From the NCBI GenBank assembly GCA_937876225.1, contig CALFIC010000073.1, forward strand, positions 1-57,250: DNA of 57,250 bases. The letters run 5' to 3'. The stretch comes from an uncultured Chloroflexota bacterium. GTDB lineage: Bacteria; Chloroflexota; Chloroflexia; Chloroflexales; Roseiflexaceae. Below, in pieces: positions 8,557 through 18,336 of the stretch (its first letter is position 1; each line of letters opens with the position of its first letter). The notes under the pieces are model-generated. The model was not told the DNA's origin, made no database searches, and saw only the letters and a program-made list of their open reading frames with translations. The position numbers were made by a program, and so were the translations under genes.

Positions 8557-11500
8557 TTAGGGCAATTTGAATACCATCACACGATGGTTTTCGCGGTCGA
8601 CCACATAGACTTTGCCATCTGGACCAAAAGCTACGCCACTCGGATTGGTGAATGAGGCGTTGTCGGTGCCACTGCCACCCCAGCGCAATGTTTCGGTGCC
8701 ATTGACGCCACTGATTGAGATAACGTTCTTTTTGGGGACTGCTGCGGCAATTTTGCCACCTTGGATGGCGACGTAGGGATCGTCATAGGTTTGGGCTTGC
8801 CAGCCATTGATGCGCCAGGTGGCGATCGGGGTGGGGTTGGTTTTGCCGGCGCCATCGGTAGCGAAATATTGAACGCGACCATTCCAGGTATCACCCACCG
8901 CCACGCTGCCATCGGCGTCGACGGCTACCCCGATGGGCTCGTTGAATTGACCGTCACCGGCCCCAAATGAGCCCCATTGATACAAGAATGTACCCTTGTC
9001 GTCGGTGACGACGATCCGTTTGTTGCCGGTATCGGCGAGATAGATGTGCCCATCGGCGCCAGCGGCAATGCCACGGGGACCAAAGAAGCCTAAGGGTTTG
9101 GCGGCGTTGCCGTCTATCGTGCCATCGGTCATGGCTGCGGTGCGGCCTTCGCCAAAGTCTTGGTCGCCTTTGCCCCAGGTGGTTACCCAATCACCCGTGG
9201 GTGAGAGTTTGACGACGCGGGCATTCCAGGTGTCAGCGACATAGATACTGCCATCGGGACCAATTGCGACGCCACGTGGCTCGTTGAATTGATTGGGGCC
9301 GTTACCTTTGCTACCGACGCGTTTGCGCTCGCTGCCATCGGTACCATAGATCACAATCTGATGATTTTCGGTATCAGCAACGACGACGCTACCATCTTTG
9401 CCAATCGCAATCCCACGTACATTGCCGAGATTGTTCAGGGCGATTGTATGGTCAGCGACGATTTTGTAGGTGGCACTGCTTGTCGCGCTCGCTGTACTAT
9501 TCGCACTCCCACCGGCTAAATCTTTGCGAACCCAGGTTTGCATGGCACGCCCGCCAATAGTGAGATTGTCGGGGAGTTGACGATACATCAGATAACGCCA
9601 TGTGGTACCCCAATGGCTACGGTCGAGCGGCCACAAAATTGGGGCCAACAACGAGGGTAACTGGGTGGTATTGAGGGATGTACAGGCTTCAGTTGCTTTG
9701 CGGGCGCTCAATGAGCTGTAATAAAACGCTTTGTAGCCCACTCCTGTGGGGTTACATTTGTCCCCTTCCGGGAACCACCAATTGAGTTGACCATCCATCA
9801 ACTTGACGTAATTTGCTTCGAGTGCTGTTTGGGCGGCATCGTTGACGTGATCTTTCGAAACCAACACCACTGGTGCGAGTTCTTGGGCACTATTGTCGGC
9901 ATTTTGGACATTGAACGAATCAGGTGTCGCCGACGTAAAGAACTTATCGTCGCGGTCCTCGAGGCGTTTCATGTCTCGGAAATACCATTGCAACGGCCAA
10001 GCCAAACTCGCCCCGTCGGAACCACCGACATCCATGATAATGGGCATTGATAAACCGCCGGCGATATCACCGTTGGTACGTTGATTGCGGGTCTGATTGA
10101 TCGCCAAATCGCGGACTAACTTGACTATCCGGGGCACGTCTGGGGAGGTTTGGGTGTAGACCATCGGGTCACGGGCAGTGTCTGGTGCTTCGAAATTGAT
10201 GAGCCAACTCGAACGAATCGTGTAAGCGGCAAGCAATACGACAACGGTCAACAACACCAACCGACCAATTTCTGCATAACTGCTTTTGCTTGCCAAATAG
10301 AAGAGCCCGTACAACAATCCTGCAGTTACTAGCAACGGAAAGATACCTTGGACGCTATTGGTACCGCCACTGAGTTGGACCATACCGACGGCGAGGGCCG
10401 CCAATGCCAAAATCGTAGCACCAGGCACCAGCCACAAATTGCGCCCAATGGGGGCTTTCAAGTTGGCAATGATTTGCATGACGCCAATCACGATTAACAA
10501 AAACGCCGGTACGGCGATGTGAATCGCAAGCCACGGCATTTTTTCGCCGGCCCACGAAAAGAAGACCAACACGCCGATAAACCAATAAATGACAAAGGTC
10601 AAGAATAGGGATAATTCGGGGAGCGTGTTTTCGCCCTTACGGCTGGCTTGGAAGCGTTTGACCGCGGCGACAATGGCCGCAATCACCATACTAATGGCGC
10701 CAAACAGCGCTAATGGTTCATTGAGCCCCAAGAGCATCAAATAGTAATACCACGGTTGATCGCCACGAGCGACGCTTTGTTGTGAGCCGAGCCAATAGGC
10801 AAGCCCTTGGTAGAGTCCATCCAAAATACCACGGGGATCGGTGAAAAACACGCTGTAGAAGAGAACGAAAATGCCAAGTGCAATACCGAGCGCAATATAC
10901 AAATCGTTGCGGGCTTCGGACCAGAGATGCTTGGCAAGGGGGGTGATAATCGGTGTGCGTGGCCAAAGTTGGATGAGTGCCAAACTAATACCCGCAATGA
11001 AGAACATGACGACGGCAATTCCACCAGCATTGAGTGAGGTGGTAAGTTGTCCGCTCCATGCACCACTGAGAATCAATGCTTCAATCAGCAATGACACGCC
11101 AACGATTGCGAGTAAAGCGATATTGAGGATGCGTTGGGGCAGATTTTCGCTAGCGACGCGCACCCCAATAAACCACACCAACAAAAAGGCAATGATGTAG
11201 TAAAGCTCGTGAGTGGTAGTGGCGAGTCCAATGCCGGCAGCCATTAGCCAGAGCCAGGCGCGGTTGCGACTATCGATGTAGCGGAACAAGCCCACCACAA
11301 TCCAGAATTCCCACAAAATCATCAGACCGTCGTGACGGGCAAAGCGCGTGAAATACAAAATCACGGGGCTCAATGCCACAGCAGCTGCTGTCACCAAGGT
11401 GCCATTGCGACCGAGGTATGGGCGGAGCCACAGCACCGAGGCGGTCAACCCAATACCAGCTAGCGCTTGGGGCAAGCGTGCTTGCCATTCGCCATCGCCA

Positions 11501-11799
11501 AACAAAAAGTACGAAATGAAGGTGAAAATGTAGAGTGATGGTCCGTGATAGACCGGATCATAACAATACAAGTCTGACGAACGTCCCCCCGCACAGGTGA
11601 ATGGGCCTGCCCCCGTGAAAAACCGCCACGTAACCCACGCATGAATTGATTCGTCATGGTGCATCGCCATGTCGCCCAATCGCGTCAGGTGGAGCAAAAT
11701 ACTCGCAATAAAAATGAGTACCAGCGCCACGGCTTCGTACGAAATACGTGGCTGATCAACAGCAGTTGATTGATCGAGCGTTGTTTCATGATCAGACAT
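8557..11799 (-). CDS. Agl23-like membrane glycosyltransferase fused to C-terminal NHL beta-propeller
   Basis: A protein of about 1080 residues. The first 600 or so contain many membrane segments and the GT-C-like loop MHHDESIHAW after helix 1, matching the TIGR03663/Agl23 family (dolichol/polyprenyl-phosphate-sugar type transferases). An extracytoplasmic soluble region follows. The last 300 residues hold six blades of an NHL-type propeller, with copies such as RGIAIGKDGSVVVADTENH and RGVAIGPDGSIYVADTWN; the fifth blade is degenerate. ATG 11799 is chosen: GGGAG lies 5 nt upstream. It lies 24 nt after its paralogue and ends at a strong terminator. The fusion suggests the enzyme carries its own binding platform outside the cell; the partner is unknown. 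Confidence 0.85.
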   Translation of the reverse strand: MSDHETTLDQSTAVDQPRISYEAVALVLIFIASILLHLTRLGDMAMHHDESIHAWVTWRFFTGAGPFTCAGGRSSDLYCYDPVYHGPSLYIFTFISYFLFGDGEWQARLPQALAGIGLTASVLWLRPYLGRNGTLVTAAAVALSPVILYFTRFARHDGLMILWEFWIVVGLFRYIDSRNRAWLWLMAAGIGLATTTHELYYIIAFLLVWFIGVRVASENLPQRILNIALLAIVGVSLLIEALILSGAWSGQLTTSLNAGGIAVVMFFIAGISLALIQLWPRTPIITPLAKHLWSEARNDLYIALGIALGIFVLFYSVFFTDPRGILDGLYQGLAYWLGSQQSVARGDQPWYYYLMLLGLNEPLALFGAISMVIAAIVAAVKRFQASRKGENTLPELSLFLTFVIYWFIGVLVFFSWAGEKMPWLAIHIAVPAFLLIVIGVMQIIANLKAPIGRNLWLVPGATILALAALAVGMVQLSGGTNSVQGIFPLLVTAGLLYGLFYLASKSSYAEIGRLVLLTVVVLLAAYTIRSSWLINFEAPDTARDPMVYTQTSPDVPRIVKLVRDLAINQTRNQRTNGDIAGGLSMPIIMDVGGSDGASLAWPLQWYFRDMKRLEDRDDKFFTSATPDSFNVQNADNSAQELAPVVLVSKDHVNDAAQTALEANYVKLMDGQLNWWFPEGDKCNPTGVGYKAFYYSSLSARKATEACTSLNTTQLPSLLAPILWPLDRSHWGTTWRYLMYRQLPDNLTIGGRAMQTWVRKDLAGGSANSTASATSSATYKIVADHTIALNNLGNVRGIAIGKDGSVVVADTENHQIVIYGTDGSERKRVGSKGNGPNQFNEPRGVAIGPDGSIYVADTWNARVVKLSPTGDWVTTWGKGDQDFGEGRTAAMTDGTIDGNAAKPLGFFGPRGIAAGADGHIYLADTGNKRIVVTDDKGTFLYQWGSFGAGDGQFNEPIGVAVDADGSVAVGDTWNGRVQYFATDGAGKTNPTPIATWRINGWQAQTYDDPYVAIQGGKIAAAVPKKNVISISGVNGTETLRWGGSGTDNASFTNPSGVAFGPDGKVYVVDRENHRVMVFKLP

Positions 11800-11823
11800 A
11801 ATATCTCCCACAGTCACGTGTTG

Positions 11824-14193
11824 TTAGCGAGCGCCGAGGCCGAGGCTCATATACGGCGCAATCTCAGGACGAATTGCCACATAAAAATCCGATGATCCTA
11901 ACGGGAATCCGGTATCACGATACAGATAGTAGCGCCACGTAGCGACTGCAGTGGCACTATCGAATGGTTGGCGCAACGCTTTGGTCAGTAGCGAGGCGTT
12001 TTCATCTACGGGATCGCTATACCACTTTGCTGGTAATCGATACATCTGGTCTTCGGGGAACCACCAGCGTAAGGGGTATTTTTGGATGAGGAAGCCGGGC
12101 AACGTATTGTCGTCGATGCTCTTGAGGTTTTCGTCAAGGACAACGATAGCCATGATATCATCCCCAGGAACCGCTGGCGCTCCGGGTGGTTGCTCAACGC
12201 CATTGGTGAAGTGACGCATGTACCAATCCCAAATCGTTTCGTTGTCGTGCCAAATGGGCATGCTCATATCACCATACCGACTCATTGAGGCGTTGGTTAA
12301 ATCATGCACCACCCGTAAGGCATCGGGCGTGGTCTGGGTGTAAATCATCATTTCTTTGGGGGTATCGCCATTGGTATAACTCAAACGCCAGGCACTGCGG
12401 ATTTCGTAGAGGGCGAGTGTGCCACTCAAGGCAAACACCAACATCCCAATGCTCCACAATTTGCCATGGCTTGGTATATGCGCCAATGCAATCACTGCCA
12501 CTAACACGATGTACCCTACGGGGATCCACGGGGTAATCCAGGCATAGGCGCTATCGGGTCGAATGGCATTCATCATCAATATGGTTGCCACAAAGTCCAA
12601 GACCCCACTCATGCCAATCACCGTAATCAGCCCAACTTTGCCATTCGGTTGTTGGCGATGATTATGAATCCACATATCGATTAATTGCCCAGCACCCCAC
12701 GCCGCCAAAAACGTCAAGGGGGTCAATGGGTGAATCGTCAGCCATGGCATTTTTTCGCCAGCCCACGAAAAAATCGCAAATGATCCAAGTGACCACCACG
12801 CAAACAGCATTCCGGTGGCTAACACGGCACTTGGCATACGGCCTGCCCGTACCACCCGTACTACTTGGATAATCATCAGTACAGCACTGGCCAACCCGGC
12901 AATGACAATCAGTGGTTCGTAGATTGCCAACATTACTGCATAGTAGTGGTTGGGTTGCCCACCACGCTTGACGTTGTGTTGGGCTAACCAATAAAGGAGC
13001 GACCCTGTCGTGCCACTGATAATCCCCACGGGATTATAAAAGAAGGCACTAAAAAAGAGCACGTAAGGGATGAGTGCTAATCCCAATGCCTTCAGGACGC
13101 GATTGTCGGAGTCTGCCAGACTGGCAAACGCCGTGATGAGCGGGTTAGGGTTTTTCAAGGCGCGTTGCCACAACGTCATACCGTCACGGACACGCTTCCA
13201 AACCACATACCACAATGCGACACCCCCACCGATGGTGAGTAATATCGCCGCCAAAATTGCCGGATGGCGGAAGAATTGCCACAACTTGAAGAAGTAGGCA
13301 CTCCAATCATTGTCGGATTGGTTGCGTACACACAACGCATACATGTTGTCGACAGTTTCGAGTGGTCCCAATCCAAAAATCGGTCCAGGTTGTTTGGCCT
13401 GGATTGGGTTATCGACGTAGTCGGTCAATGGACTACTGGGACAGACATAATTCCCACTTTTGCGTGAAATAGTGATGTCTTCGGTGGGATTGATTGCTGG
13501 TTGTGCTTTGCCGGGTAATACAAACACACACCCCACCAATACGATGCCAATGGCAGCTAAGGCAATCAGCCCAGGTCGCCATACTTGCCAAAAAAAGACG
13601 GCCACAATCACCGGCAAGAAAATCGCAATGAAGAGATATGTTGTTTCAAGTGTGGTCAACATCAAACTCAATGCCACCGCACCCACAATTAACCATTGTG
13701 GTTCGCGGCTACGGGCATAGCGCAGGATGGCAATAACCACCAATACCTCAAACAACACGGCGTAAATATCATGACGGAAAAAGCGCCCGATATACAAAAA
13801 TACCGGAGACGCAAGCATCACGATACTCGCAATAATTGCTCCAGTACGCCCGATTTCACGACGTAATAAATACGGCGTTAATCCCAATGCAATACTGAAT
13901 AGCGCTGGGGTAATGCGGGCGGTAGCGTCGTTGTCGCCAAAGAAAAAATACCCCACTGCCCCCATCACATACAAAAATGGTCCATGAAGCAATGGGTCAT
14001 GCACAAAGCCGAGCCCGGCGAACAACGAGTAGGAGTAGTCGGCGTGTAAGGTTTCATCGTGGTGTAAGGCACGGTCACCAAGCCCCCAGAGCCGTGTGAT
14101 AATGCTTAACCCCAAAATGACCAAAAATACCACATGATCCCATGTGAGCACGAACGACTTTGACGATGGCGCAACGGTGGTTTTTGCTGTCAT
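11824..14193 (-). CDS. Agl23-like membrane glycosyltransferase (TIGR03663-type)
   Basis: A 789-residue polytopic protein, first gene of a two-gene operon. After the first helix comes GDRALHHDETLHADYSY, equivalent to the acidic catalytic loop of ArnT/PMT-type GT-C enzymes, then LHGPFLYVMG, FFRHDIYAVLFE and SWAGEKMPWLTIHPLTP, all shared with the downstream paralogue (SWAGEKMPWLAIH there). A C-terminal soluble region follows the last helix. It lacks the propeller of its neighbour. The likely role is transfer of sugars from a lipid-phosphate donor at the outer membrane face; acceptor and sugar cannot be inferred. The ribosome site is weak. Confidence 0.85.
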   Translation of the reverse strand: MTAKTTVAPSSKSFVLTWDHVVFLVILGLSIITRLWGLGDRALHHDETLHADYSYSLFAGLGFVHDPLLHGPFLYVMGAVGYFFFGDNDATARITPALFSIALGLTPYLLRREIGRTGAIIASIVMLASPVFLYIGRFFRHDIYAVLFEVLVVIAILRYARSREPQWLIVGAVALSLMLTTLETTYLFIAIFLPVIVAVFFWQVWRPGLIALAAIGIVLVGCVFVLPGKAQPAINPTEDITISRKSGNYVCPSSPLTDYVDNPIQAKQPGPIFGLGPLETVDNMYALCVRNQSDNDWSAYFFKLWQFFRHPAILAAILLTIGGGVALWYVVWKRVRDGMTLWQRALKNPNPLITAFASLADSDNRVLKALGLALIPYVLFFSAFFYNPVGIISGTTGSLLYWLAQHNVKRGGQPNHYYAVMLAIYEPLIVIAGLASAVLMIIQVVRVVRAGRMPSAVLATGMLFAWWSLGSFAIFSWAGEKMPWLTIHPLTPLTFLAAWGAGQLIDMWIHNHRQQPNGKVGLITVIGMSGVLDFVATILMMNAIRPDSAYAWITPWIPVGYIVLVAVIALAHIPSHGKLWSIGMLVFALSGTLALYEIRSAWRLSYTNGDTPKEMMIYTQTTPDALRVVHDLTNASMSRYGDMSMPIWHDNETIWDWYMRHFTNGVEQPPGAPAVPGDDIMAIVVLDENLKSIDDNTLPGFLIQKYPLRWWFPEDQMYRLPAKWYSDPVDENASLLTKALRQPFDSATAVATWRYYLYRDTGFPLGSSDFYVAIRPEIAPYMSLGLGAR

Positions 14194-14226
14194 AGAGATA
14201 TTTCATAAAAAACACGATCCATTTGA

Positions 14227-14235
14227 AGTATACCA
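14227..14235 (-). promoter_or_regulatory. Extended -10 promoter of the Agl23 operon
   Basis: Read on the minus strand this is TGGTATACT, placed so that transcription would begin about 27 nt upstream of the ATG at 14193. There is no convincing -35; the same TGG-extended form recurs at other genes in the window. Confidence 0.45.
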
Positions 14236-14496
14236 TGAAAATATTGTATGAATGATGGCGCAAAAATGAGTAATATGAACGTAATAACAGTGGATTTTTT
14301 CGCATTTTCGACAATAAAAAGAAAACACTCTTTCGCACCTGAATGATGAAATAGACGACATATTAACTTCCGCTATATATAGTAAAAATGTAATTATTGT
14401 TCCGTGTTATATACCGGAAATAAGCAGGAATCACTATCTGTTATTGCCATTCCAATTTCTGGCTTGTCTATATACGGCTTATTTGTTCAACCCGTA
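14236..14496. other. AT-rich intergenic region without genes
   Basis: The gap between the Agl23 operon and the histidine phosphatase gene is markedly richer in A and T than the flanking genes. I see no open frame with a ribosome site and no tRNA-like fold. It probably holds upstream promoter sequence for the Agl23 operon. Confidence 0.5.
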
Positions 14497-15141
14497 TCAC
14501 AGTGGTAGGAGGTGGGCATGATCGTTATGGCAGAGCAACTGCCATTCGAGCCGGTGATCAAACGGACTAACTCGGTGATGCCAGGTTGTCAATGCCGTAT
14601 TGCGGGCTGGGAATGCCACCCGTCGACGCACTCCTGTATTGAGTTCACAGGCCCACAAAAAGGCACACTCGATTACTCCTCCATGACAGACTACTGCAAT
14701 GCGTTTGCCGGCATGAAGGGTGGTAATTGCATGAAGTGTTGCAGCACAGCGTACGGCAAATTCATTCCAGCTCTCTCCTGCAGGTGCCACTTTGGTATGG
14801 ACATCATTGATGGCATTATCAAACGTAGGGTATTGTTGCGATATGTCGTGGTAATGCATCCCATCGATTTCGCCTACCCGTAATTCGTGCAATCCATCTT
14901 CTCCGGTAATTGGCAGATTGAGGGCTGGGGCAATGATTTGTGCGGTCATTTGGGCACGTTTGAGGGTACTCGCATAGAGCACGTCGTATTGCCATTGTTC
15001 GGTGGTGATACGCTGGGCCAATGCCTGGGCCTGTGTTACTCCTTTGGGCGTCAGCCCGCGGCAGGTATACGACTCTACGATGGGCTCGACATTGGCAAAT
15101 GATTCACCGTGGCGAATCAAGGTGAGGAGCGTATTACTCAT
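14497..15141 (-). CDS. Histidine phosphatase (phosphoglycerate-mutase-like)
   Basis: A 214-residue cytosolic protein of the branch-1 histidine phosphatase superfamily. The phospho-accepting His11 is in LIRHGES, the acidic residue in ELRVGEIDG, and the second histidine in VVCHGG. These enzymes act on phosphosugars, nucleotides or other small phosphates; the sequence does not tell which. It is not needed as a glycolytic mutase because gpmI is present. ATG 15141 is chosen: GAGGGAA lies upstream, while the longer frame to 15189 passes through that site. It follows the DUF3054 gene on the same strand. Confidence 0.9.
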   Translation of the reverse strand: MSNTLLTLIRHGESFANVEPIVESYTCRGLTPKGVTQAQALAQRITTEQWQYDVLYASTLKRAQMTAQIIAPALNLPITGEDGLHELRVGEIDGMHYHDISQQYPTFDNAINDVHTKVAPAGESWNEFAVRCAATLHAITTLHAGKRIAVVCHGGVIECAFLWACELNTGVRRRVAFPARNTALTTWHHRVSPFDHRLEWQLLCHNDHAHLLPL

Positions 15142-15200
15142 CGTGTTCCCTCTTTTGCTTATCCATTCATCACCGACGATGAATGGCACGGATGGTTCAT

Positions 15201-15575
15201 TTATGTAATCGGGAGTGGTCGGATGCTATACACAATCCGGACAATGAGCAAAAAAAGTGTGGTAACCCCGAATGCCACTAGTGCAAAACTGAGTGGAATA
15301 CCACGTTGGAGCCACAGCGCCCGAATCCCTAAGCCAAGGCCGCTCGCAATAATGTTGGCAAGTGCACTTTGCCAAATCCATTGCCAGCGCGGGCGACGGT
15401 GTAGTTGTCCCGCTCCCCATCCTACCAGCGACCAGGCGATGATGAATGGTAATGCGGTGGTGAGAATCGCACTGATGGGATTACTTTCGCCATGATTTTG
15501 GCGACCAATAGCGGCAAACAATAACAGTACGGCGACATCAGTCAACCAAATCCAGCCATTAATTGTGCGTTGCAT
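15201..15575 (-). CDS. DUF3054 family membrane protein
   Basis: A 124-residue protein with four predicted helices. The start WIWLTDVAVLLLFAAIGRQNH matches the DUF3054 family pattern (Asp in helix 1 and GRxxH after it). Function is unknown. The first 17 nt overlap the end of the metallophosphoesterase gene, so the two are translationally coupled. Confidence 0.75.
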   Translation of the reverse strand: MQRTINGWIWLTDVAVLLLFAAIGRQNHGESNPISAILTTALPFIIAWSLVGWGAGQLHRRPRWQWIWQSALANIIASGLGLGIRALWLQRGIPLSFALVAFGVTTLFLLIVRIVYSIRPLPIT

Positions 15576-16539
15576 GCGTTTCCTCTGTGGTGGCGTGTAA
15601 ATGAATCACCCCTACTTCGGGGGGATTGCCAAGTCGGAGCGAGCGACCACTTAATCCGAGTGAAATATGGAGCCAGGTATTGTGGACGCGTTGGGTACCA
15701 TGGGTAAACCAACGCCCATAGCGTGGGCGGGCTAGTGGACCTAATCCAGGCAGGCGGATATGGCCACCATGGACATGTCCTGCCAACTGCAAAAAAATAT
15801 TGGGGTAGGCGTTGGCTTCATAGACTGCATCTGGGGAATGGGCCAGCAACAACACTGGCATATTGCTGGGGGCATCTGCTAGCGCGCGGTCAATACGCAT
15901 CTGCCCATGCCAGATATCATCGGCACCAGCAATCCAAATATTGTCACCGTGATGATTGAGCACAAAGCCTTGATTGCGCAACAACGGTACCCCTGCAAAA
16001 TGCAATGCCTGCATGACATCGGCAATGCCTTCGACATAGTCGTGGTTCCCCGTAATCGCATAGACTCCATATGGGGCATGCAGTTGCCGTAGATAGTACG
16101 GTAATCGTTCGATGGCGGGACGATCGTTGACCAAGTCACCAGTCAAGACAATCACATCTGGTGACAGCGTGTTGAGCATAGTAATAGCCCAACGCAGATT
16201 GGCATCGCTATGCGGCTGTCCGAGGTGGATGTCGCTTATTTGGCCAATCGTAAACCCATCAAACCCCATGGGGATTCGTGAATCATGGATGTGGACATGA
16301 CGAAGTTGTGGTTGGGCGGGCTCGTGTTGCGCTGCATAGCGCAGCACTCCAGCAATGAATGCACCAATACTCGCAATGAGTCCCCAGCGGCGTTGTCTGA
16401 TTAAGCCTAATCCAAGTAATGCACTAACTCCCAAGACCCAACGCCACGCAGGACTATAATACACATCAGCCGGATGCTGGATATGTGTTGGGCTTGGCGG
16501 GCTTGCTGGTGTGTGAATCGCTGGTTTACCCTGTGGCAT
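15559..16539 (-). CDS. Membrane-anchored metallophosphoesterase (YkuE/YaeI-like)
   Basis: 326 residues. Two short hydrophobic segments lie at about 32-48 and 52-68, followed by a calcineurin-like phosphoesterase domain: SDIHLG (Asp103, His105), TGDLVND (Asp135), GNHD (Asn165, His166), LLAHSPD and GHVHGGHIRLPG. These are all the ligands of a dinuclear metal site. Relatives such as YkuE and LpxH-like enzymes act on phospholipid-type or envelope phosphate substrates; the substrate here is open. It heads a cluster with the DUF3054 and histidine phosphatase genes and is divergent from the LCP gene. Confidence 0.88.
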   Translation of the reverse strand: MPQGKPAIHTPASPPSPTHIQHPADVYYSPAWRWVLGVSALLGLGLIRQRRWGLIASIGAFIAGVLRYAAQHEPAQPQLRHVHIHDSRIPMGFDGFTIGQISDIHLGQPHSDANLRWAITMLNTLSPDVIVLTGDLVNDRPAIERLPYYLRQLHAPYGVYAITGNHDYVEGIADVMQALHFAGVPLLRNQGFVLNHHGDNIWIAGADDIWHGQMRIDRALADAPSNMPVLLLAHSPDAVYEANAYPNIFLQLAGHVHGGHIRLPGLGPLARPRYGRWFTHGTQRVHNTWLHISLGLSGRSLRLGNPPEVGVIHLHATTEETHATHN

Positions 16540-16573
16540 AATCCCAATATCCTTTGATGTCGCATCATGCTCT

Positions 16574-16579
16574 AGTATA
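16574..16579 (-). promoter_or_regulatory. Candidate -10 of the metallophosphoesterase gene
   Basis: Minus-strand TATACT with TCCACA 17 nt upstream (16597-16602) as a moderate -35. It lies in the 206-nt divergent region shared with the LCP gene, where nothing else is clear. Confidence 0.3.
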
Positions 16580-16745
16580 GCGTATGCATATAACCGTGTG
16601 GAGGTTGGCTTGTTCTGCGTATGCTATGATGCGTACAATAATTAAGAGGTATTGTTCAGCGATTAGTTTTTGATACGTATTATGTACTGCGTAAAAATTA
16701 CCAGTGCGCAAGATTTCGGGAATCGTAGTCGCGTTTTGTGATTGA

Positions 16746-18266
16746 ATGACGAGAACGAATGTTATGTATCCACGTACACCTCGTGAACGCCGTCTGCGTG
16801 ATGGCGTCACGCCTGGATCGACGATTATTTTGCCACGGAGCAGTCGTTTAAAACTCCCCAAAAACCCGCGTCCGCAGAGCTATCGTTGGGTATGGGTTGG
16901 GATTGCGATACTGATTCCGGTATTGGTGTTGTGCTTTCAAATTGGCGTGATTGCAGATGCGATTGGTGCCAAAGATTTGCGCGCTGATCGCCCCACCCCG
17001 GTCTTGTTTAATGGGTTTACGGTATTGATTATTGGCGTTGATGACCGCAAAGATGGCAACGCAACATCAGTCCGTAGCGATACGTTGATGTTGCTTCGTG
17101 TCCAACCACGGACTGGTGGCATGAGTTTGTTGTCTATCCCACGCGATACCCGTGTGATGATTCGTAGTCGTGGCCAAAGCAAAATTAACGCAGCCTATGC
17201 CTATGGTTATCTCCATCCCCAAGAACTCTATGCTGACAATGTCAGCCAACAAGAATCTGGTATGGCACTCGCCGCTGAAACGGTAGAAGAATTTGTGGCA
17301 CTGCGCGATTTTACCTACCGAGCAGACTATGTCTTGCAATTGAATTTTGCCGGATTTGCACGCCTAATCGATGCCTTTGGGGGGATTACTATTGATGTCC
17401 CCAAACACATTATCGATGAAGCATATCCGACGAGTGATTATGGAATTATGCGAGTGGAATTTTTGGCCGGTCCGCAACATTTAGATGGCGAACGAGCGTT
17501 AATCTATGCCCGTACACGGCATGCCGATAGTGATTTTGGGCGTATCCAACGCCAACAGCAAGTGACACAGGCTGTGATTGCGGCAATTCGGCATACCAAT
17601 ATTGTACAGTGGTGGCGGATTATCAATGATGCTCCGCAGATTGTGGGTGGTTCTATCCGTACGACGATGCCAATGACCAACCCCATGATGATTGCCGCGT
17701 GGTTCGCGACATTTGGGCAAATTGATTTACAACACATTGCATCATTGCAAATTAGTCCACAAACGATGCCCCGCTATACTGTCGATGGCACTGATTTGTT
17801 ATGGGATGTTGGTGATGTAAAACGGGTTACGACTGCGTGGCTTAGTGCTGCTGGTGCAAGTGTCGATCCTGCCACGGCACCGTTAAGTACGGATGTGGTA
17901 ACGCAGTTTCGCCAGGCATTTGATGATAGTTGGCGCAATGGGACAAACTATGTGCGTACGTTGTTTGGGCTAACCACTAGCGAAGGTGCCGCAAGTGTGC
18001 AAGTATTTAATGCGTCACGGGTGTCAGGGGTAGCTCGGCGTATTAGTGATCAATTGCGTTCAGTGGGATTGGTAACAGAGGCGCCAGGCGATGTACTCGG
18101 TGATGTCGCAACGACAACAATTATTTATGATGTCAATAATCATCCCAAACAAGCCGCAAGCATTGCCCAACTTATTCCCGGCAAGGTAATCCACGATAAA
18201 TTACCGGCAAATATCATCAGTAGTGCTGATATTGTCATTGTGGTTGGGACAGATAACGCAAAATAA
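16746..18266 (+). CDS. LytR-CpsA-Psr family protein with LytR_C domain
   Basis: 506 residues: a basic cytoplasmic N-terminus, one membrane helix at about 47-69, an extracytoplasmic LCP domain (LIIGVDDR, RSDTLMLLRV, SIPRDTRVM, DAFGGITIDVP, RALIYARTRH with its conserved arginines) and a C-terminal LytR_C-type domain (VQVFNASRVSGVARR). LCP enzymes transfer glycopolymers from polyprenyl-pyrophosphate carriers to the cell wall. That fits the many membrane glycosyltransferases in this window, though none is adjacent. The start is uncertain: ATG 16746 or 16764, neither with a clear ribosome site. It ends at a strong hairpin. Confidence 0.9.
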   Translation: MTRTNVMYPRTPRERRLRDGVTPGSTIILPRSSRLKLPKNPRPQSYRWVWVGIAILIPVLVLCFQIGVIADAIGAKDLRADRPTPVLFNGFTVLIIGVDDRKDGNATSVRSDTLMLLRVQPRTGGMSLLSIPRDTRVMIRSRGQSKINAAYAYGYLHPQELYADNVSQQESGMALAAETVEEFVALRDFTYRADYVLQLNFAGFARLIDAFGGITIDVPKHIIDEAYPTSDYGIMRVEFLAGPQHLDGERALIYARTRHADSDFGRIQRQQQVTQAVIAAIRHTNIVQWWRIINDAPQIVGGSIRTTMPMTNPMMIAAWFATFGQIDLQHIASLQISPQTMPRYTVDGTDLLWDVGDVKRVTTAWLSAAGASVDPATAPLSTDVVTQFRQAFDDSWRNGTNYVRTLFGLTTSEGAASVQVFNASRVSGVARRISDQLRSVGLVTEAPGDVLGDVATTTIIYDVNNHPKQAASIAQLIPGKVIHDKLPANIISSADIVIVVGTDNAK

Positions 18267-18280
18267 CTCAGAGGACTACA

Positions 18281-18319
18281 ACGCCCCCCTGTCACATCAT
18301 AGATATGACAGGGGGGCGT
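18281..18319. terminator. Bidirectional terminator between LCP gene and J-domain gene
   Basis: A perfect 14-bp GC-rich stem (arms 18281-18294 and 18306-18319) in the gap between convergent genes. The T runs are weak on both sides, but stem strength and position support termination. Confidence 0.75.
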
Positions 18320-18336
18320 ACTCGATAAATACAAAA

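Noticed and set aside
14338..14496. Possible tRNA or small RNA in the AT-rich gap
   Set aside because: No cloverleaf arms, no conserved T-loop sequence and no clear terminator; composition alone is not evidence.
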